Below, one piece after another: positions 55,270-64,000 of a stretch of 64,000 bases of DNA. The notes below the pieces were generated by a model. The model was not told where the DNA came from. It saw nothing but the letters and a program-made list of their open reading frames with translations, and ran no database searches. The position numbers were made by a program, and so were the translations under genes. Position 1 is the first letter of the stretch. The number at the start of each line of letters is the position of its first letter. This DNA is from CAXWPM01 sp965206125 (GTDB lineage Bacteria; Acidobacteriota; Terriglobia; 20CM-2-55-15), in contig CBDBIN010000046.1 in assembly GCA_965206125.1 (NCBI GenBank), positions 124,001 to 188,000 on the forward strand, written 5' to 3'.

Positions 55270-56640
55270 TCAGATCGCGATCGTATCGGTGCTGTCGCCG
55301 ATCGAGTCGAGGTTCAGCCCGAGTTTGTGCGCCATGCTCAGCAGGATGTTCGCCTGCGGCGTGTCCGCGGCGCATCGCACATGCATGTTCCCATCGATGT
55401 TGCCGTTGGCGTGGCCCCCGATGAAGGCGGGCACGCGCTTGTGGCCGTGCACGTTGGAGTTGCCCATACCGCTGCCGAAGAAGATCATCGAATGGTCCAG
55501 CAGATTGCCGTCACCGTCGCTCGTCTCCCGGAGCTTGTGCAGGAAGTATGCGATCAGGCTGGTGTGATACCGGTTGATCTTGGCAAACTCCATGATGTTT
55601 GTCGGCACATCCTGGTGGTGCGACGCGGAATGGAACGCGATCGAGCTGCCGCTTTCCGGGAACACGCGATTGGACGTGTCGCGGCCCAGTTTCAGAGTAG
55701 CCACCCGTGTGGTCTCCGATGCGAAGCCCAGCGCGATGAGATCCATCTGCAGTTTTGTATGCTCGTCCCAGGATTCAGGCACGCCGACCGGCGCCGACGG
55801 CAGGTCACGATCCGGGTTGGCGGTGTTGTATTCCTCGATTGCTTGTATCCGCCGTTCAATCTCCCGGACGTTGTCCAGGTAAGAATCGAACCGGACCTGG
55901 TCCGGGCCGTCCAGATCTCCCCGGAGCCCTGCCACCTTCTCGGCAATTCCGTCCAGAATGCTTCGGTTCAGCCGCCGGCGCGCGGCTCTGTCCTCGGGAG
56001 AACTGCCCGTTCCGAACAGTTGCTCGAAAGCCAGCCGCGGGTTCAGCGTCATCGGCAGCGGAGTCGTCGGTGACGCCCAGCTGATCGTGTTCATGTACCA
56101 GCAGCTGTACATCCAACCGCAGTTGCCGAAGGCGTCCGCGTTCTCGGTTGTGAGCTGGATCGAAGGCACAGGGGTGTCCTGGCCGTACTGCTGCGCGTAC
56201 AGCTGGTCGAGCGACGCCCCGCAGTAGACGTCCGAGCCCACGGTCTGCTTCGGATGGGCCGCGGTCAGGAACACCGCAGCCGAACGGAAATGATCTGCGC
56301 CGACTTCTTCGGGCGTCCACGGATCCGCAGCGCCGCAATCGGTCATGCTGACGTTCGTGATGTAGTCCTTCAGGGGCTCCAACGGCTCGATGATCATGCC
56401 GAAGTCGGGGTTGCGCCCCTCCTTCTTGGGGACCGTCAGGCCCTCGTTGGTCCCCCACTCCGTGCTCCCCGATGACCCGTGGACGACCTCGATGCCGGCA
56501 AACCGGCTTCGGGGGGTTGCCGCTGTCTGGCCGAGCGCCGTCGTGGCCGGCGTCATGGCTTCCAGGAAAGGCAGCGACACGGCCGCGCCCATGCCTCGAA
56601 GTACCGTCCGCCGCGAAATATGTTTCTTTGTGATGAACAT
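55270..56640 (-). CDS. DUF1552 family protein, Tat-exported
   Basis: 456 aa. Twin-arginine signal ISRRTVLRGMGAAVSLPFLE. DUF1552 landmarks: RFAGIEVVHGSSGS, AVFLTAAHPKQTVG, ASLDQLYAQQYG, WASPTTPLPMTLNPRLAFEQ and FHSASHHQDVPTN. Function unknown; the fold is alkaline-phosphatase/sulfatase-like in related DUF1501 families. It is always next to the DUF1592 multi-domain cytochrome-like protein, suggesting they act together at the cell surface. Confidence 0.93.
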   Translation of the reverse strand: MFITKKHISRRTVLRGMGAAVSLPFLEAMTPATTALGQTAATPRSRFAGIEVVHGSSGSTEWGTNEGLTVPKKEGRNPDFGMIIEPLEPLKDYITNVSMTDCGAADPWTPEEVGADHFRSAAVFLTAAHPKQTVGSDVYCGASLDQLYAQQYGQDTPVPSIQLTTENADAFGNCGWMYSCWYMNTISWASPTTPLPMTLNPRLAFEQLFGTGSSPEDRAARRRLNRSILDGIAEKVAGLRGDLDGPDQVRFDSYLDNVREIERRIQAIEEYNTANPDRDLPSAPVGVPESWDEHTKLQMDLIALGFASETTRVATLKLGRDTSNRVFPESGSSIAFHSASHHQDVPTNIMEFAKINRYHTSLIAYFLHKLRETSDGDGNLLDHSMIFFGSGMGNSNVHGHKRVPAFIGGHANGNIDGNMHVRCAADTPQANILLSMAHKLGLNLDSIGDSTDTIAI

Positions 56641-56714
56641 AGCTCTCCTTCTTCAGAAACGTTGTCCTTCAGGACCGTTGTCTTGCACGGAATGGATTCA
56701 TAACTCTGGCTACG

Positions 56715-59075
56715 CTACCGGTCTACCGACTGGCTTCGGGCCACCCTCATCTGGAACGGTCGGCTGTTGACGATACCCACGACGAACGATGAAAACCGGT
56801 TGTCGTTCGTTCCCGCATCGGCAGCGATCGATCGCACCGTCGGCATATCGCGGTAATCCAGCACGCGGCCCAGGCCGTACGCCAGAAGGTTCTCGGTAAA
56901 ACTATCCACGAACGCCTCGGAGCGCGCGAGGATCGCCCGGGTTACGCTGGCGGGACCGTCGAGTTCGGTTCCGTCGAACATCATGCCGGACGGATCGATC
57001 GGCGCGCCGGCGTCGTTGACCCGCCACTCACCGATCGCATCGAAGTTCTCCATCGCCAGGCCGATCGGATCCATGATCTGGTGGCACGCGTTGCACACCG
57101 GGTTCTCGCGGTGCTCTTCCATGCGTTCGCGCACGGAGAGAGGCTGCTGGTTCTCGACTGCTTCCTTGAACGGCGGCACGACCGGCGGAGGCGTCGGGGG
57201 CGGTGATCCGATCAGGACTTCCAGCACGTACTTGCCGCGGGCGACTGGTGAGGTCCGGTTCGCCAACGAAGTCATCGTCAGGATGCCGGCCTTGCCGAGC
57301 AGACCGAACCGGTTCGGGTCGGTCAACTGCACGCGACGGAAACGCTCGCCAAGCACGCTGGGAAGCCCGTAGTGGCGTGCCAGAACTTCGTCGACGAAGG
57401 TGTAGTCCGCAGTCAGCAGGTCCAGGACGTCGCGGTCCTCCTCCATGATGCTGGCGAACAGCAGCTCCACCTCACGCCGCATGGACTCGCCGACGTTCTT
57501 CGAGTACTTGGGAAAGATCGTCGGCTCGGGGACCAGATCCTGGATGCCCTGCAAGCGCAGCCACTGGCGCGCGAAGTTCGTGGCCAGTGCCTGGGCGCGG
57601 GGATCGTCGAGCATCCGTCGGACCTGCTGTTCCAGAACATTCGCATCCCGCAGTCGGCCGGCGTTGGCTACGGAAATCAGTTCCTCGTCCGGAACGCTGC
57701 TCCAAAGGAAGTACGCAACGCGGGACGCCAGTTCGAGGTCGCTCAAGCGGAAGCTTTCGCCCGGTTCGACGTTGTCGGGCACACGCTCGAACCGGAACAC
57801 GAACTCCGGATCGGCGAGGACAGCCTGCAAGCCTGTCCGGATGCCTGTCTCGAAGTCGCCGCCTTCCCGACCGACTTCGTACTGGACCATCAACCGGTCC
57901 ACGTCGATGTCATTCACGGGCCTGCGGAACGCCTGCCGCGCCAGGTTCGAAAGGATCTCGCGCGCGCAGGGCGCCTCGTCCCCGGTGTCCGGGCGGCAGA
58001 TGAAGATCCGGTCGCGGCTCTCGTTCGCCGAAATCCCAGTGACCTCGAAAGGACCGGTAATGGAAAGCGTCTTCAGGTGCGGCAGCGCCGTCATTTCCGA
58101 ACGATTCGCGATGGCGGTGCTGACGAGCGTGTGCTCGACCAGACGGTACTGATCCTGGATTGGTCCGTCGAACTGCGAGATAAACACTGCCGCCACGCTG
58201 TGCTGCCCCGCTTCGATGTGGACAGGGTCGGAGATGATGGGGCCGTTCTCTTCCAACATCTCCGGGTCGATGGCCAGGAGGAGAACTCTCTCCCCATCGA
58301 TGGAGATTTCGATCTCCTGATCCCGGAGCGGCTCCACGAGACGGGAACCGATGATCTCCCCGGTGAACCAGTGATGCAGATCGATGTTGAACGTGTAGGT
58401 GCCGTCGGCAGGGAACGTGTGTTTTACCACAATGCCGCCGCGTGTCCCCATCGGAGCGCCTTCAACACGTCGCATCTGGTTCTCGACACGCTGGACGTCG
58501 TAGGACGACATGGCCGGGGGGACTTCGCGATCGCCAACGGCGTTGCGGCTGATCTTTTCGGCGGCCTGCGCGTAAGCGTGCATAAGCGCGGGGGTCACCG
58601 TGAGGGCGTCGGCCATGTTGTCGAATGCGCCGCCGCGGCTGTCGGGCGGCAGCAACTCGGTGACGGGCACCACGATGCCGAGCAGGTCGCGAACGGAGTT
58701 TCGGTACTCGGTTCGGTTGACGCGATGAAGGTCCGGAGCGCCGATGTGGGGAGCGGCAGCCGCGGCCTCATCGACGCGCATTTCCAGAGCTGATGCGAGG
58801 GCTTTCAACTCCGTCGTCCCAGGTCTCGGCGCGCCGACCGGCGGCATCATGCCGGCTCGCAGCTTCCGGATGACCTTCTCGGCCTGTTCCGCATTCTCAT
58901 GGGGACTGGCAACATCCAGCTCCGTCCACGAGAAGCCTCCGGTCATCAATGCGTCGTTGTGGCACCCGACACAGTATTCGCCGACCATCGCACGTTGCGA
59001 TTCGAGGGTAGTTCCCTGGCCCAGGGCCACCCCGCACGACAGGATCAACGCCAACACAATTCGCGTGCCCAGCAT
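56715..59075 (-). CDS. DUF1592 family (DUF1587/1592/1588/1585) cytochrome-like surface protein
   Basis: 786 aa from ATG 59075, where a signal peptide starts (MLGTRIVLALILSCGVALG) and GGAG lies seven bases upstream; the frame extends further up without support. Two CxxCH sites: YCVGCHND near residue 35 and CNACHQIMDPIGLAMENFD near the C-terminus. DUF1587-like DLHRVNRTEYRNSVRDLLGI and DUF1595-like LARQAFRRPV lie between, then DUF1592, DUF1588 (LLGKAGILTMTSLANRTSPV) and DUF1585 blocks. Likely periplasmic or surface electron-transfer protein; role in polymer degradation is proposed for the family but unproven. Confidence 0.94.
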   Translation of the reverse strand: MLGTRIVLALILSCGVALGQGTTLESQRAMVGEYCVGCHNDALMTGGFSWTELDVASPHENAEQAEKVIRKLRAGMMPPVGAPRPGTTELKALASALEMRVDEAAAAAPHIGAPDLHRVNRTEYRNSVRDLLGIVVPVTELLPPDSRGGAFDNMADALTVTPALMHAYAQAAEKISRNAVGDREVPPAMSSYDVQRVENQMRRVEGAPMGTRGGIVVKHTFPADGTYTFNIDLHHWFTGEIIGSRLVEPLRDQEIEISIDGERVLLLAIDPEMLEENGPIISDPVHIEAGQHSVAAVFISQFDGPIQDQYRLVEHTLVSTAIANRSEMTALPHLKTLSITGPFEVTGISANESRDRIFICRPDTGDEAPCAREILSNLARQAFRRPVNDIDVDRLMVQYEVGREGGDFETGIRTGLQAVLADPEFVFRFERVPDNVEPGESFRLSDLELASRVAYFLWSSVPDEELISVANAGRLRDANVLEQQVRRMLDDPRAQALATNFARQWLRLQGIQDLVPEPTIFPKYSKNVGESMRREVELLFASIMEEDRDVLDLLTADYTFVDEVLARHYGLPSVLGERFRRVQLTDPNRFGLLGKAGILTMTSLANRTSPVARGKYVLEVLIGSPPPTPPPVVPPFKEAVENQQPLSVRERMEEHRENPVCNACHQIMDPIGLAMENFDAIGEWRVNDAGAPIDPSGMMFDGTELDGPASVTRAILARSEAFVDSFTENLLAYGLGRVLDYRDMPTVRSIAADAGTNDNRFSSFVVGIVNSRPFQMRVARSQSVDR

Positions 59076-59530
59076 CAGTAGTCTCCGATGAAGATTCAGT
59101 TCGAACAACGACCTTTGGGACTCAAGGACTTGCGCACAATTATTGATGCGATCGTATACGGGGGTCAAGTTTATCCATTGAATAGATCCAGTTCCCTGCG
59201 TGGGGAGCTTCCGCGCCGATGAGATTGATTGACGACAAACCCCTCATCTATTGAGGTTTATCAACGTTTTGAGCTAGACGGGTGGCTGAAGCGCAAGTAC
59301 ATCGATTGCTTGAAGAGTGAAACCCTTACAATCGGGACGGAACGAAAGATGGGTGACAGAATCATTGAACAACTACAGAAGGCGACCTTCTGATTGACGG
59401 CAAATCCCTCCTGTAGTCTTATTTACGGGTGATCCAACCCGGCCACAACCTCGTACATTACGAACGATCAGATCTCGTGGTCCTGCACTGGTCTTCTGTA
59501 GGTGCGCACCTACAGGTGATGTAGAAGAGA
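59076..59530. other. Intergenic region with two TTGACG boxes and a palindrome
   Basis: About 450 bases divergent between DUF1592 and the kinase gene. TTGACG(A/G)CAAA(C/T)CCCTC occurs twice (59229 and 59394), so it may be a duplicated promoter -35 region; the second has TCTTAT 17 bases on. A 20-bp perfect palindrome lies at 59497. No protein-coding sequence found. Confidence 0.5.
59497..59516. repeat. 20-bp perfect palindrome related to the double-hairpin repeat
   Basis: CTGTAGGTGCGCACCTACAG. Its arms are the outer arms (TGTAGGTGCG / CGCACCTACA) of the 110-bp repeat at 51775 and 53527, with the internal hairpins missing. It lies 14 bases before the kinase start codon and could hinder or regulate initiation. 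Confidence 0.7.
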
Positions 59531-60518
59531 ATGATCGGCAAGACACTCGGCAGCTACGAGATCCTTTCACCGCTCGGCAAGGGCGGGATGGGAGAGGTGT
59601 GGCGTGCGCGGGATCAGAAGCTCGGGCGCGAGGTCGCCATCAAGACGCTTCCCGAGGAGTTCGCCCAGGACGAAGAACGCCTGGCGCGGTTCGAACGGGA
59701 AGCCAGGTTGCTGGCGTCGCTGAACCATCCGAACATCGCCACCATCCACGGACTCGAAGAAGACAACGGCACACGCTTCCTCGTCCTCGAACTCGTCGAA
59801 GGCGACACCCTGGCGGATCGCCTGAAGCATGGTGCCATCCCTGTCGAAGAATCTCTCAAGCTCGCACTCCAGATTGCCGAAGCCCTCGAAGCCGCCCATG
59901 GGAAGGGTGTCATTCACAGGGACCTAAAGCCTGCCAACATCAAGGTCACGCCGGACGGCAAGGTCAAGGTGCTGGATTTCGGGCTGGCCAAGGCACTCAT
60001 GGGAGATGGGTCTGACCTCCACCAATCCCACTCCCCGACCCTCAGCATGGCGGCAACCGCGCAGGGTGTGATTCTCGGGACCGCCGCGTATATGTCGCCC
60101 GAGCAAGCCAAGGGCCTGCCGGCGGACAAGCGTGCGGATGTGTTCGCGTTCGGTGGCGTCCTTTTCGAGATGCTGACGGGCAGACAGCCGTTTCAGGGTG
60201 CATTGGCCAGCGAGATACTCGCGTCCGTCATCACGCGGGAGCCGGATTACGCGACACTCCATGGGAAACTCCATCCGAGAATCAAGGATCTCCTGCACCG
60301 TTGCTTTGAGAAAGAACCGAAAGACCGGTGGCAGGCGGTCGGGGACATCCGGGTCGAGATCGCGCAAGTGCTGGCGGACCCCGCCGGAGCGCTCCCCGAA
60401 CCTGTCCTCGCCTTGTCAAGCACCGGGTCCCGGCCCGGGCTTCTATGGATCGCGGGCACCGCCCTTGCTGCGGCGGCCCTCGCGACACTCGGGATGTGGG
60501 CTTTCCAACCGACACTAG
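59531..60518 (+). pseudogene. Ser/Thr protein kinase-TolB propeller gene, 5' part (interrupted by IS1380)
   Basis: The first 329 codons. A full kinase domain is present: GKGGMGEVW, Lys38 in VAIK, HRDLKPAN (Asp131), DFGLAK (Asp149), GTAAYMSPEQ. A transmembrane helix (about 303-325) ends it. The insertion follows codon ...PTL at a CTAG. Reading runs on through the IS for a few codons to a stop at 60535, so a membrane-anchored kinase without the sensor could still be made. The remaining propeller is at 62373 onward. Confidence 0.93.
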
Positions 60519-62368
60519 ACCCTGATCAAGCGTGATTGACGAGGTATTGATAGCGGCATAGCAGCAGAAGTACCCGAAATGCCCCCGTTCCGTGTGAATA
60601 AAGACTTGGAAAGAGTCTACGGAAAAGGAGGCATTTCGGATGAACGATTATACGCGCAAGAACATGAAGAACCGCAAGCGGCGAATCGAGCGCCGGCTTG
60701 CGGACCGGAATTGGACAGATCAGGCGGCGCCGATGTTTTCGGCGAGCAACATTCATTATGAGATGGGAGAGCGGACGCGCGGCACGGCGGTGGGCGGAAT
60801 CGGGATGATGCAGTTGGTGGCGCGGCGGACGGGGCTGGTCAAAGCCATCGACGAGAGTGTGCATGTGCTGAAGCGGCACTTGCCGTATCACGAATCGGAT
60901 CACGTGCTGAACATCGCCTATAACGCGTTGAATGGAGGGACGTGCCTGGAGGACATCGAGTTGCGGCGCAACGACGAAGTGTATCTGGATGCGCTGGGAG
61001 CGCAACGGATTCCGGACCCGACGACGGCGGGAGACTTCTGCCGGAGATTTGAGCCCAGCGACGTGGAGTCTCTGATGGAGGCGACGAATCAAGTCCGGCT
61101 GCGAGTCTGGCGCCAGCAGCCCGAGGCGTTTTTCGAAGAAGCGGTGTTGGACGCCGATGGGACACTGGCTGAAACCACAGGCGAATGCAAGCAAGGAATG
61201 GACGTGGCCTACAACGGGACCTGGGGGTATCACCCGCTGGTGATTTCGCTGGCGAATACTCAAGAGCCGCTGTACCTGGTCAATCGCAGCGGTAACCGGC
61301 CCTCGCATGAGGGAGCGGCCGCACGGTTCGACCAGGCCATCGCGCTGTGCCGTCGAGGCGGGTTTCGCCAGATCCTGCTGCGCGGGGACACCGACTTCAG
61401 CCAGACCCGGCACCTGGATGGATGGGACGACCAGGGCGTGGGATTCATCTTCGGCATCGACGCCATGCAGAATCTGGTGGCGCTGGCCGATGAACTGGAA
61501 CCGCACCAATGGACGCGTCTGGAACGGCCCGCCAAGTACGCGGTGGCCACCGAACCGCGCCAACGTCCCGACAACGTGAAGGAACAAGTCGTTCGGGAGC
61601 GCGGTTTCGACAATATCCGGTTGCAGGGCGAGGATGTGGCCGAGTTTGCGTATCGGCCCAGAGCCTGCGACCGGGACTACCGCGTTGTCGTGGTGCGGAA
61701 GAATCTGTCGGTGGCCAAAGGCGAACAGGTGTTGTTCGACGACATCCGATACTTCTTCTACATTACCAACCGCTCGGATTCGGCCAGCCAGATTGTGCTC
61801 CGTGCGAATCAACGGTGCAATCAAGAGAATCTCATTGAGCAGCTCAAGAACGGCGTTCAGGCCTTGAGGATGCCGGTCGGGGATCAGACCAGCAACGGGG
61901 CCTACATGGTCATGGCGTCGCTGGCCTGGACACTGAAGGCGTGGTTTGCGTTGCTGCTGCCCGAAACCGGACGCTGGGGCCAGAAGTATCAGGCCGAGAA
62001 ACAGACGGTACTGCACATGGAGTTCAAGACGTTTCTAAACGCCTTCATGTTCGTGCCTTGTCAGCTCGTGCGCACCGGGCGGCGCATCCTCTTCAGGATT
62101 CTGGCCTGGAACCGGTGGTTGCCGGTCTTGTTCCGTGCCGTGGATGTGCTGCATCAACCTCTGCGATGCTGACCCGATCATGGCCCTGAGCCCGGGCGAT
62201 CGAGGTCCCGGTTTCTGTCAACCGCTCCAACACCAGCGAGGCTGAACTGAAACAGATCCAACAGAAACCCGATACCTGGATAAAACGATCCGGGAGCGGG
62301 ATTCTATGCCTCGAATTTTATGCGCGCAACCTGGCCGTTGGCGGACTGGTTATGCGCTTGTTTTGGGA
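60519..62368 (+). mobile_element. IS1380-family insertion sequence
   Basis: 1,850 bp, flanked by identical CTAG (60515-60518 and 62369-62372), the 4-bp target duplication expected for this family. Imperfect terminal repeats share CCC and CAAGCG at the same spacing (ACCCTGATCAAGCG at the left, TCCCAAAACAAGCG at the right after complementing). One intact transposase. Confidence 0.92.
60640..62172 (+). CDS. IS1380-family transposase (DDE group 1)
   Basis: 510 aa, intact, preceded by GGAGGC. Blocks: YHESDHVLNIAYNALNGGTC, DPTTAGDFCRRF, the catalytic VLDADGTLAETTGECKQGMD, WGYHPLVISLANTQEPL, RGDTDFSQTRHLDGW and RANQRCNQENLIEQLKNG with the final Glu. Normal full length, probably active. Confidence 0.95.
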   Translation: MNDYTRKNMKNRKRRIERRLADRNWTDQAAPMFSASNIHYEMGERTRGTAVGGIGMMQLVARRTGLVKAIDESVHVLKRHLPYHESDHVLNIAYNALNGGTCLEDIELRRNDEVYLDALGAQRIPDPTTAGDFCRRFEPSDVESLMEATNQVRLRVWRQQPEAFFEEAVLDADGTLAETTGECKQGMDVAYNGTWGYHPLVISLANTQEPLYLVNRSGNRPSHEGAAARFDQAIALCRRGGFRQILLRGDTDFSQTRHLDGWDDQGVGFIFGIDAMQNLVALADELEPHQWTRLERPAKYAVATEPRQRPDNVKEQVVRERGFDNIRLQGEDVAEFAYRPRACDRDYRVVVVRKNLSVAKGEQVLFDDIRYFFYITNRSDSASQIVLRANQRCNQENLIEQLKNGVQALRMPVGDQTSNGAYMVMASLAWTLKAWFALLLPETGRWGQKYQAEKQTVLHMEFKTFLNAFMFVPCQLVRTGRRILFRILAWNRWLPVLFRAVDVLHQPLRC

Positions 62369-62372
62369 CTAG

Positions 62373-64000
62373 AGCACCCCATCACCCGCTTCGCGTTCGA
62401 GTCCCCCGGCCTGAGAACCCCCAACAGCGATTCGACGATCGCCTTGTCTCCAGATGGCCGACGGATCGTTTACGGAGTAGCGGGCGGCCAACTGCACATG
62501 AAGGCCATGGAACAAATGGAGGCAACGCCGATCCCTGGAACGGAGGGAGGATTTTCCCCGTTTTTCTCGCCTGACGGGGAATCGCTTGGATTCTTTACGG
62601 GGACCCAACTCAAAACCATGGTTCTGCCCGCAGGAGCGCCGGTTGCTGTTGCAGACACCAGCCCGAATGGATTCGGTGGCACTTGGGGCAGGGAGGATCA
62701 GATCATCTTCGGTCAGGTGGGTTCCTTTGGTCTCTCGCAAGTGCCGGATACAGGTGGGATACCGGAACCGTTTGCCGCACTTGGCGACGCAAGGGATCTC
62801 GACTTCCCTCAAATTCTTCCCGGTGGCGAATGGGTGATCTTCACCGAACGCGTGTCCCCAGGTGGAGCGAGTCCAATATCGTGGCGCAGTCCGTAGCGAC
62901 CGGTGACCGAAAGCTGCTGATCGCGGGCGGCCATCGAGCCCGGTATGCGTCGACCGGCCACCTTGTCTATGCGCGGGAAGGCGCGTTGCTGGCTGTCGGC
63001 TTTGACGCAGACTCGGTCGAAGTGGTGACCCCCCCGGTGGTGCTCGTCGAGGGCGTGCTGACTAGCGAAGCGGGAGGGGGCGCGCAGTTTGCCCTCTCCG
63101 ACAACGGGACCCTGGCGTATGTGCCGGGGGTTAGGTCGGAACAGGACCGTGTTCTGGCGTTCGTGGGAGTCGACGGCAGCATCGAGCGCCTGAACGCTCC
63201 GCCCACCCAATACCTGAGCCCCCGCCTGTCTCCGGACGGGACGACGCTCGCCGTTCAATCGGTGGAAGACGGCGGCGACGTGATCTGGACCTACGACCTG
63301 TCCGATGATCGGCAGATCCGGCAACTGACGTTCGACGGAAGCAACAGCCGTCCTATCTGGACGCCCGATGGGGAGCGCATCACATTCGCTTCCGATCGGG
63401 AAGGCACCATGAGCCTCTACTGGCAACCAGTCGATGGCAGCGCCCCCGCCGAGCGTTTGACGACAGCCGAAGACGGGACGTCGCACTGGCCCGGGTCGTG
63501 GTCCCCCGACGGTCAGGTCCTCGCCTTCACGGTTCAGGCCGGCGAGGACTGGGAGATATGGACGGCCTCCCCGGGCGACGGGGAATACGAGATCGAACCA
63601 CTCTACGCTCTCGAGGGCCGGGGCCATATGGGTCCCGAGTTTTCTCCCGACGGGGAGTGGCTGGCGTACTCTTCGGGCCCGGTGGTGACAGCCCATGACA
63701 TCTACGTCGAGCCGTTCCCTCCAACCGGCCGCCGGGATCGGATCTCTCGGGACGGCGGGTACTGGGTCTTCTGGTCCCGGGATGGCAGCCAACTGCTTTA
63801 TCGATCTCTCAGCACCGCGGCCGGAAACCGGCTGCGGTCGGTCGACATCGACACCGAGCCGGTTTTCAGCTTCACCAACGAGCAGACTCTCGGGCCCGAA
63901 GGCTTTATCGTAGTGGGCTTTCACCGGGACTACGACATCACGCCCGACGGCGAACGATTCGTCATGGTTTTTCCGGAAGATGAGTCCGGTGCTGTCGCCT
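62373..64000 (+). pseudogene. Ser/Thr kinase-TolB propeller gene, 3' part (frameshifted, runs off the window)
   Basis: Resumes in frame with 59531 if the IS and one CTAG are removed: ...FQPT-LEHPITRFAFESPG. Propeller blades follow (ALSPDGRRIVYGV, FFSPDGESLGFFT, RLSPDGTTLAVQS, IWTPDGERITFASDREG, SWSPDGQVLAFTVQ, EFSPDGEWLAYSS). A single missing base near 62870-62873 changes the frame after VSPGGAS; the next frame carries SNIVAQSVATGDRKLLIAGG and stays open to the window end. WD40-like TolB domains on such kinases likely sense extracellular ligands. Confidence 0.9.

Noticed and set aside
60526..62016. Open frame of 496 codons on the minus strand opposite the IS1380 transposase
   Set aside because: The transposase on the plus strand is complete with DDE motifs.

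Overview
The window is a high-GC bacterial chromosome segment that most resembles Acidobacteriota. This is an inference from gene content: a GWxTD-domain secreted protein, a DUF1592/DUF1552/ankyrin cluster, a Ser/Thr kinase fused to a TolB-like propeller, an ADOP-type permease remnant, Tat-exported VOC and amidase proteins, and very few classical operons. No rRNA, tRNA or CRISPR array was recognised. At least five otherwise full-length genes carry a single-base frameshift, three of them in short homopolymer or same-base runs, so some frameshifts may be sequencing or assembly errors rather than biology.

Layout. 1-8.4 kb: a PDZ-containing sensor kinase with its response regulator, a carboxypeptidase-regulatory/outer-membrane barrel protein, a GWxTD protein, two small membrane proteins and a small outer-membrane barrel. 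8.4-22 kb: stress and envelope genes. groEL has a near-perfect CIRCE operator and no groES beside it. hsp20-clpB forms a heat-shock pair, with clpB frameshifted. MOSC, OmpA, VOC, DoxX, PQQ-propeller and ankyrin genes lie around them. A pair of large unrecognised genes (13298-16399) is separated by one in-frame TAG. 22-26 kb: queA (probably leaderless), a cold-shock gene with a near-consensus promoter and long leader, and a PqqD-like/M50 protease/HlyD fusion (frameshifted).

26-36 kb is the most unusual part. Two tandem GEMM-I (cyclic-di-GMP class I) riboswitch aptamers are cut off by an IS256-family element from a strong terminator hairpin. Two short ORFs with good ribosome sites follow. Next come a membrane HD-GYP/GAF/degenerate-GGDEF protein and a giant (about 1,680 aa) regulator joining a pseudokinase, a STAND-type ATPase, TPRs, GAF and a sigma-54 activator domain. 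Together they look like a cyclic-dinucleotide signalling island with a small-peptide output; this reading is inference.

36-51.6 kb: mazEF, an AttEFGH-like ABC transporter with a lipocalin-like secreted partner, aldo/keto reductase, Nudix hydrolase, acyl-CoA synthetase, a DUF1028-TPR protein, a Tat lipoprotein amidase, an aldolase-like lipoprotein with an NhaC antiporter, and a cytochrome c/copper monooxygenase-like protein. 51.7-53.7 kb: a 110-bp double-hairpin repeat array interrupted at a CT dinucleotide by an IS110/IS1111-type element. Its 3' noncoding region carries a short hairpin loop identical to the target flank, as expected for a bridge (seek) RNA. 53.7-59.1 kb: DUF1592-DUF1552-ankyrin operon. 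59.5-64 kb: a Ser/Thr kinase-TolB propeller gene interrupted by an IS1380-family element with a perfect CTAG duplication; removing the element restores the frame exactly.

Two copies of a ~117-bp palindromic element with CTAG ends lie exactly on the stop codons of two unrelated genes (7.7 kb and 26.1 kb).
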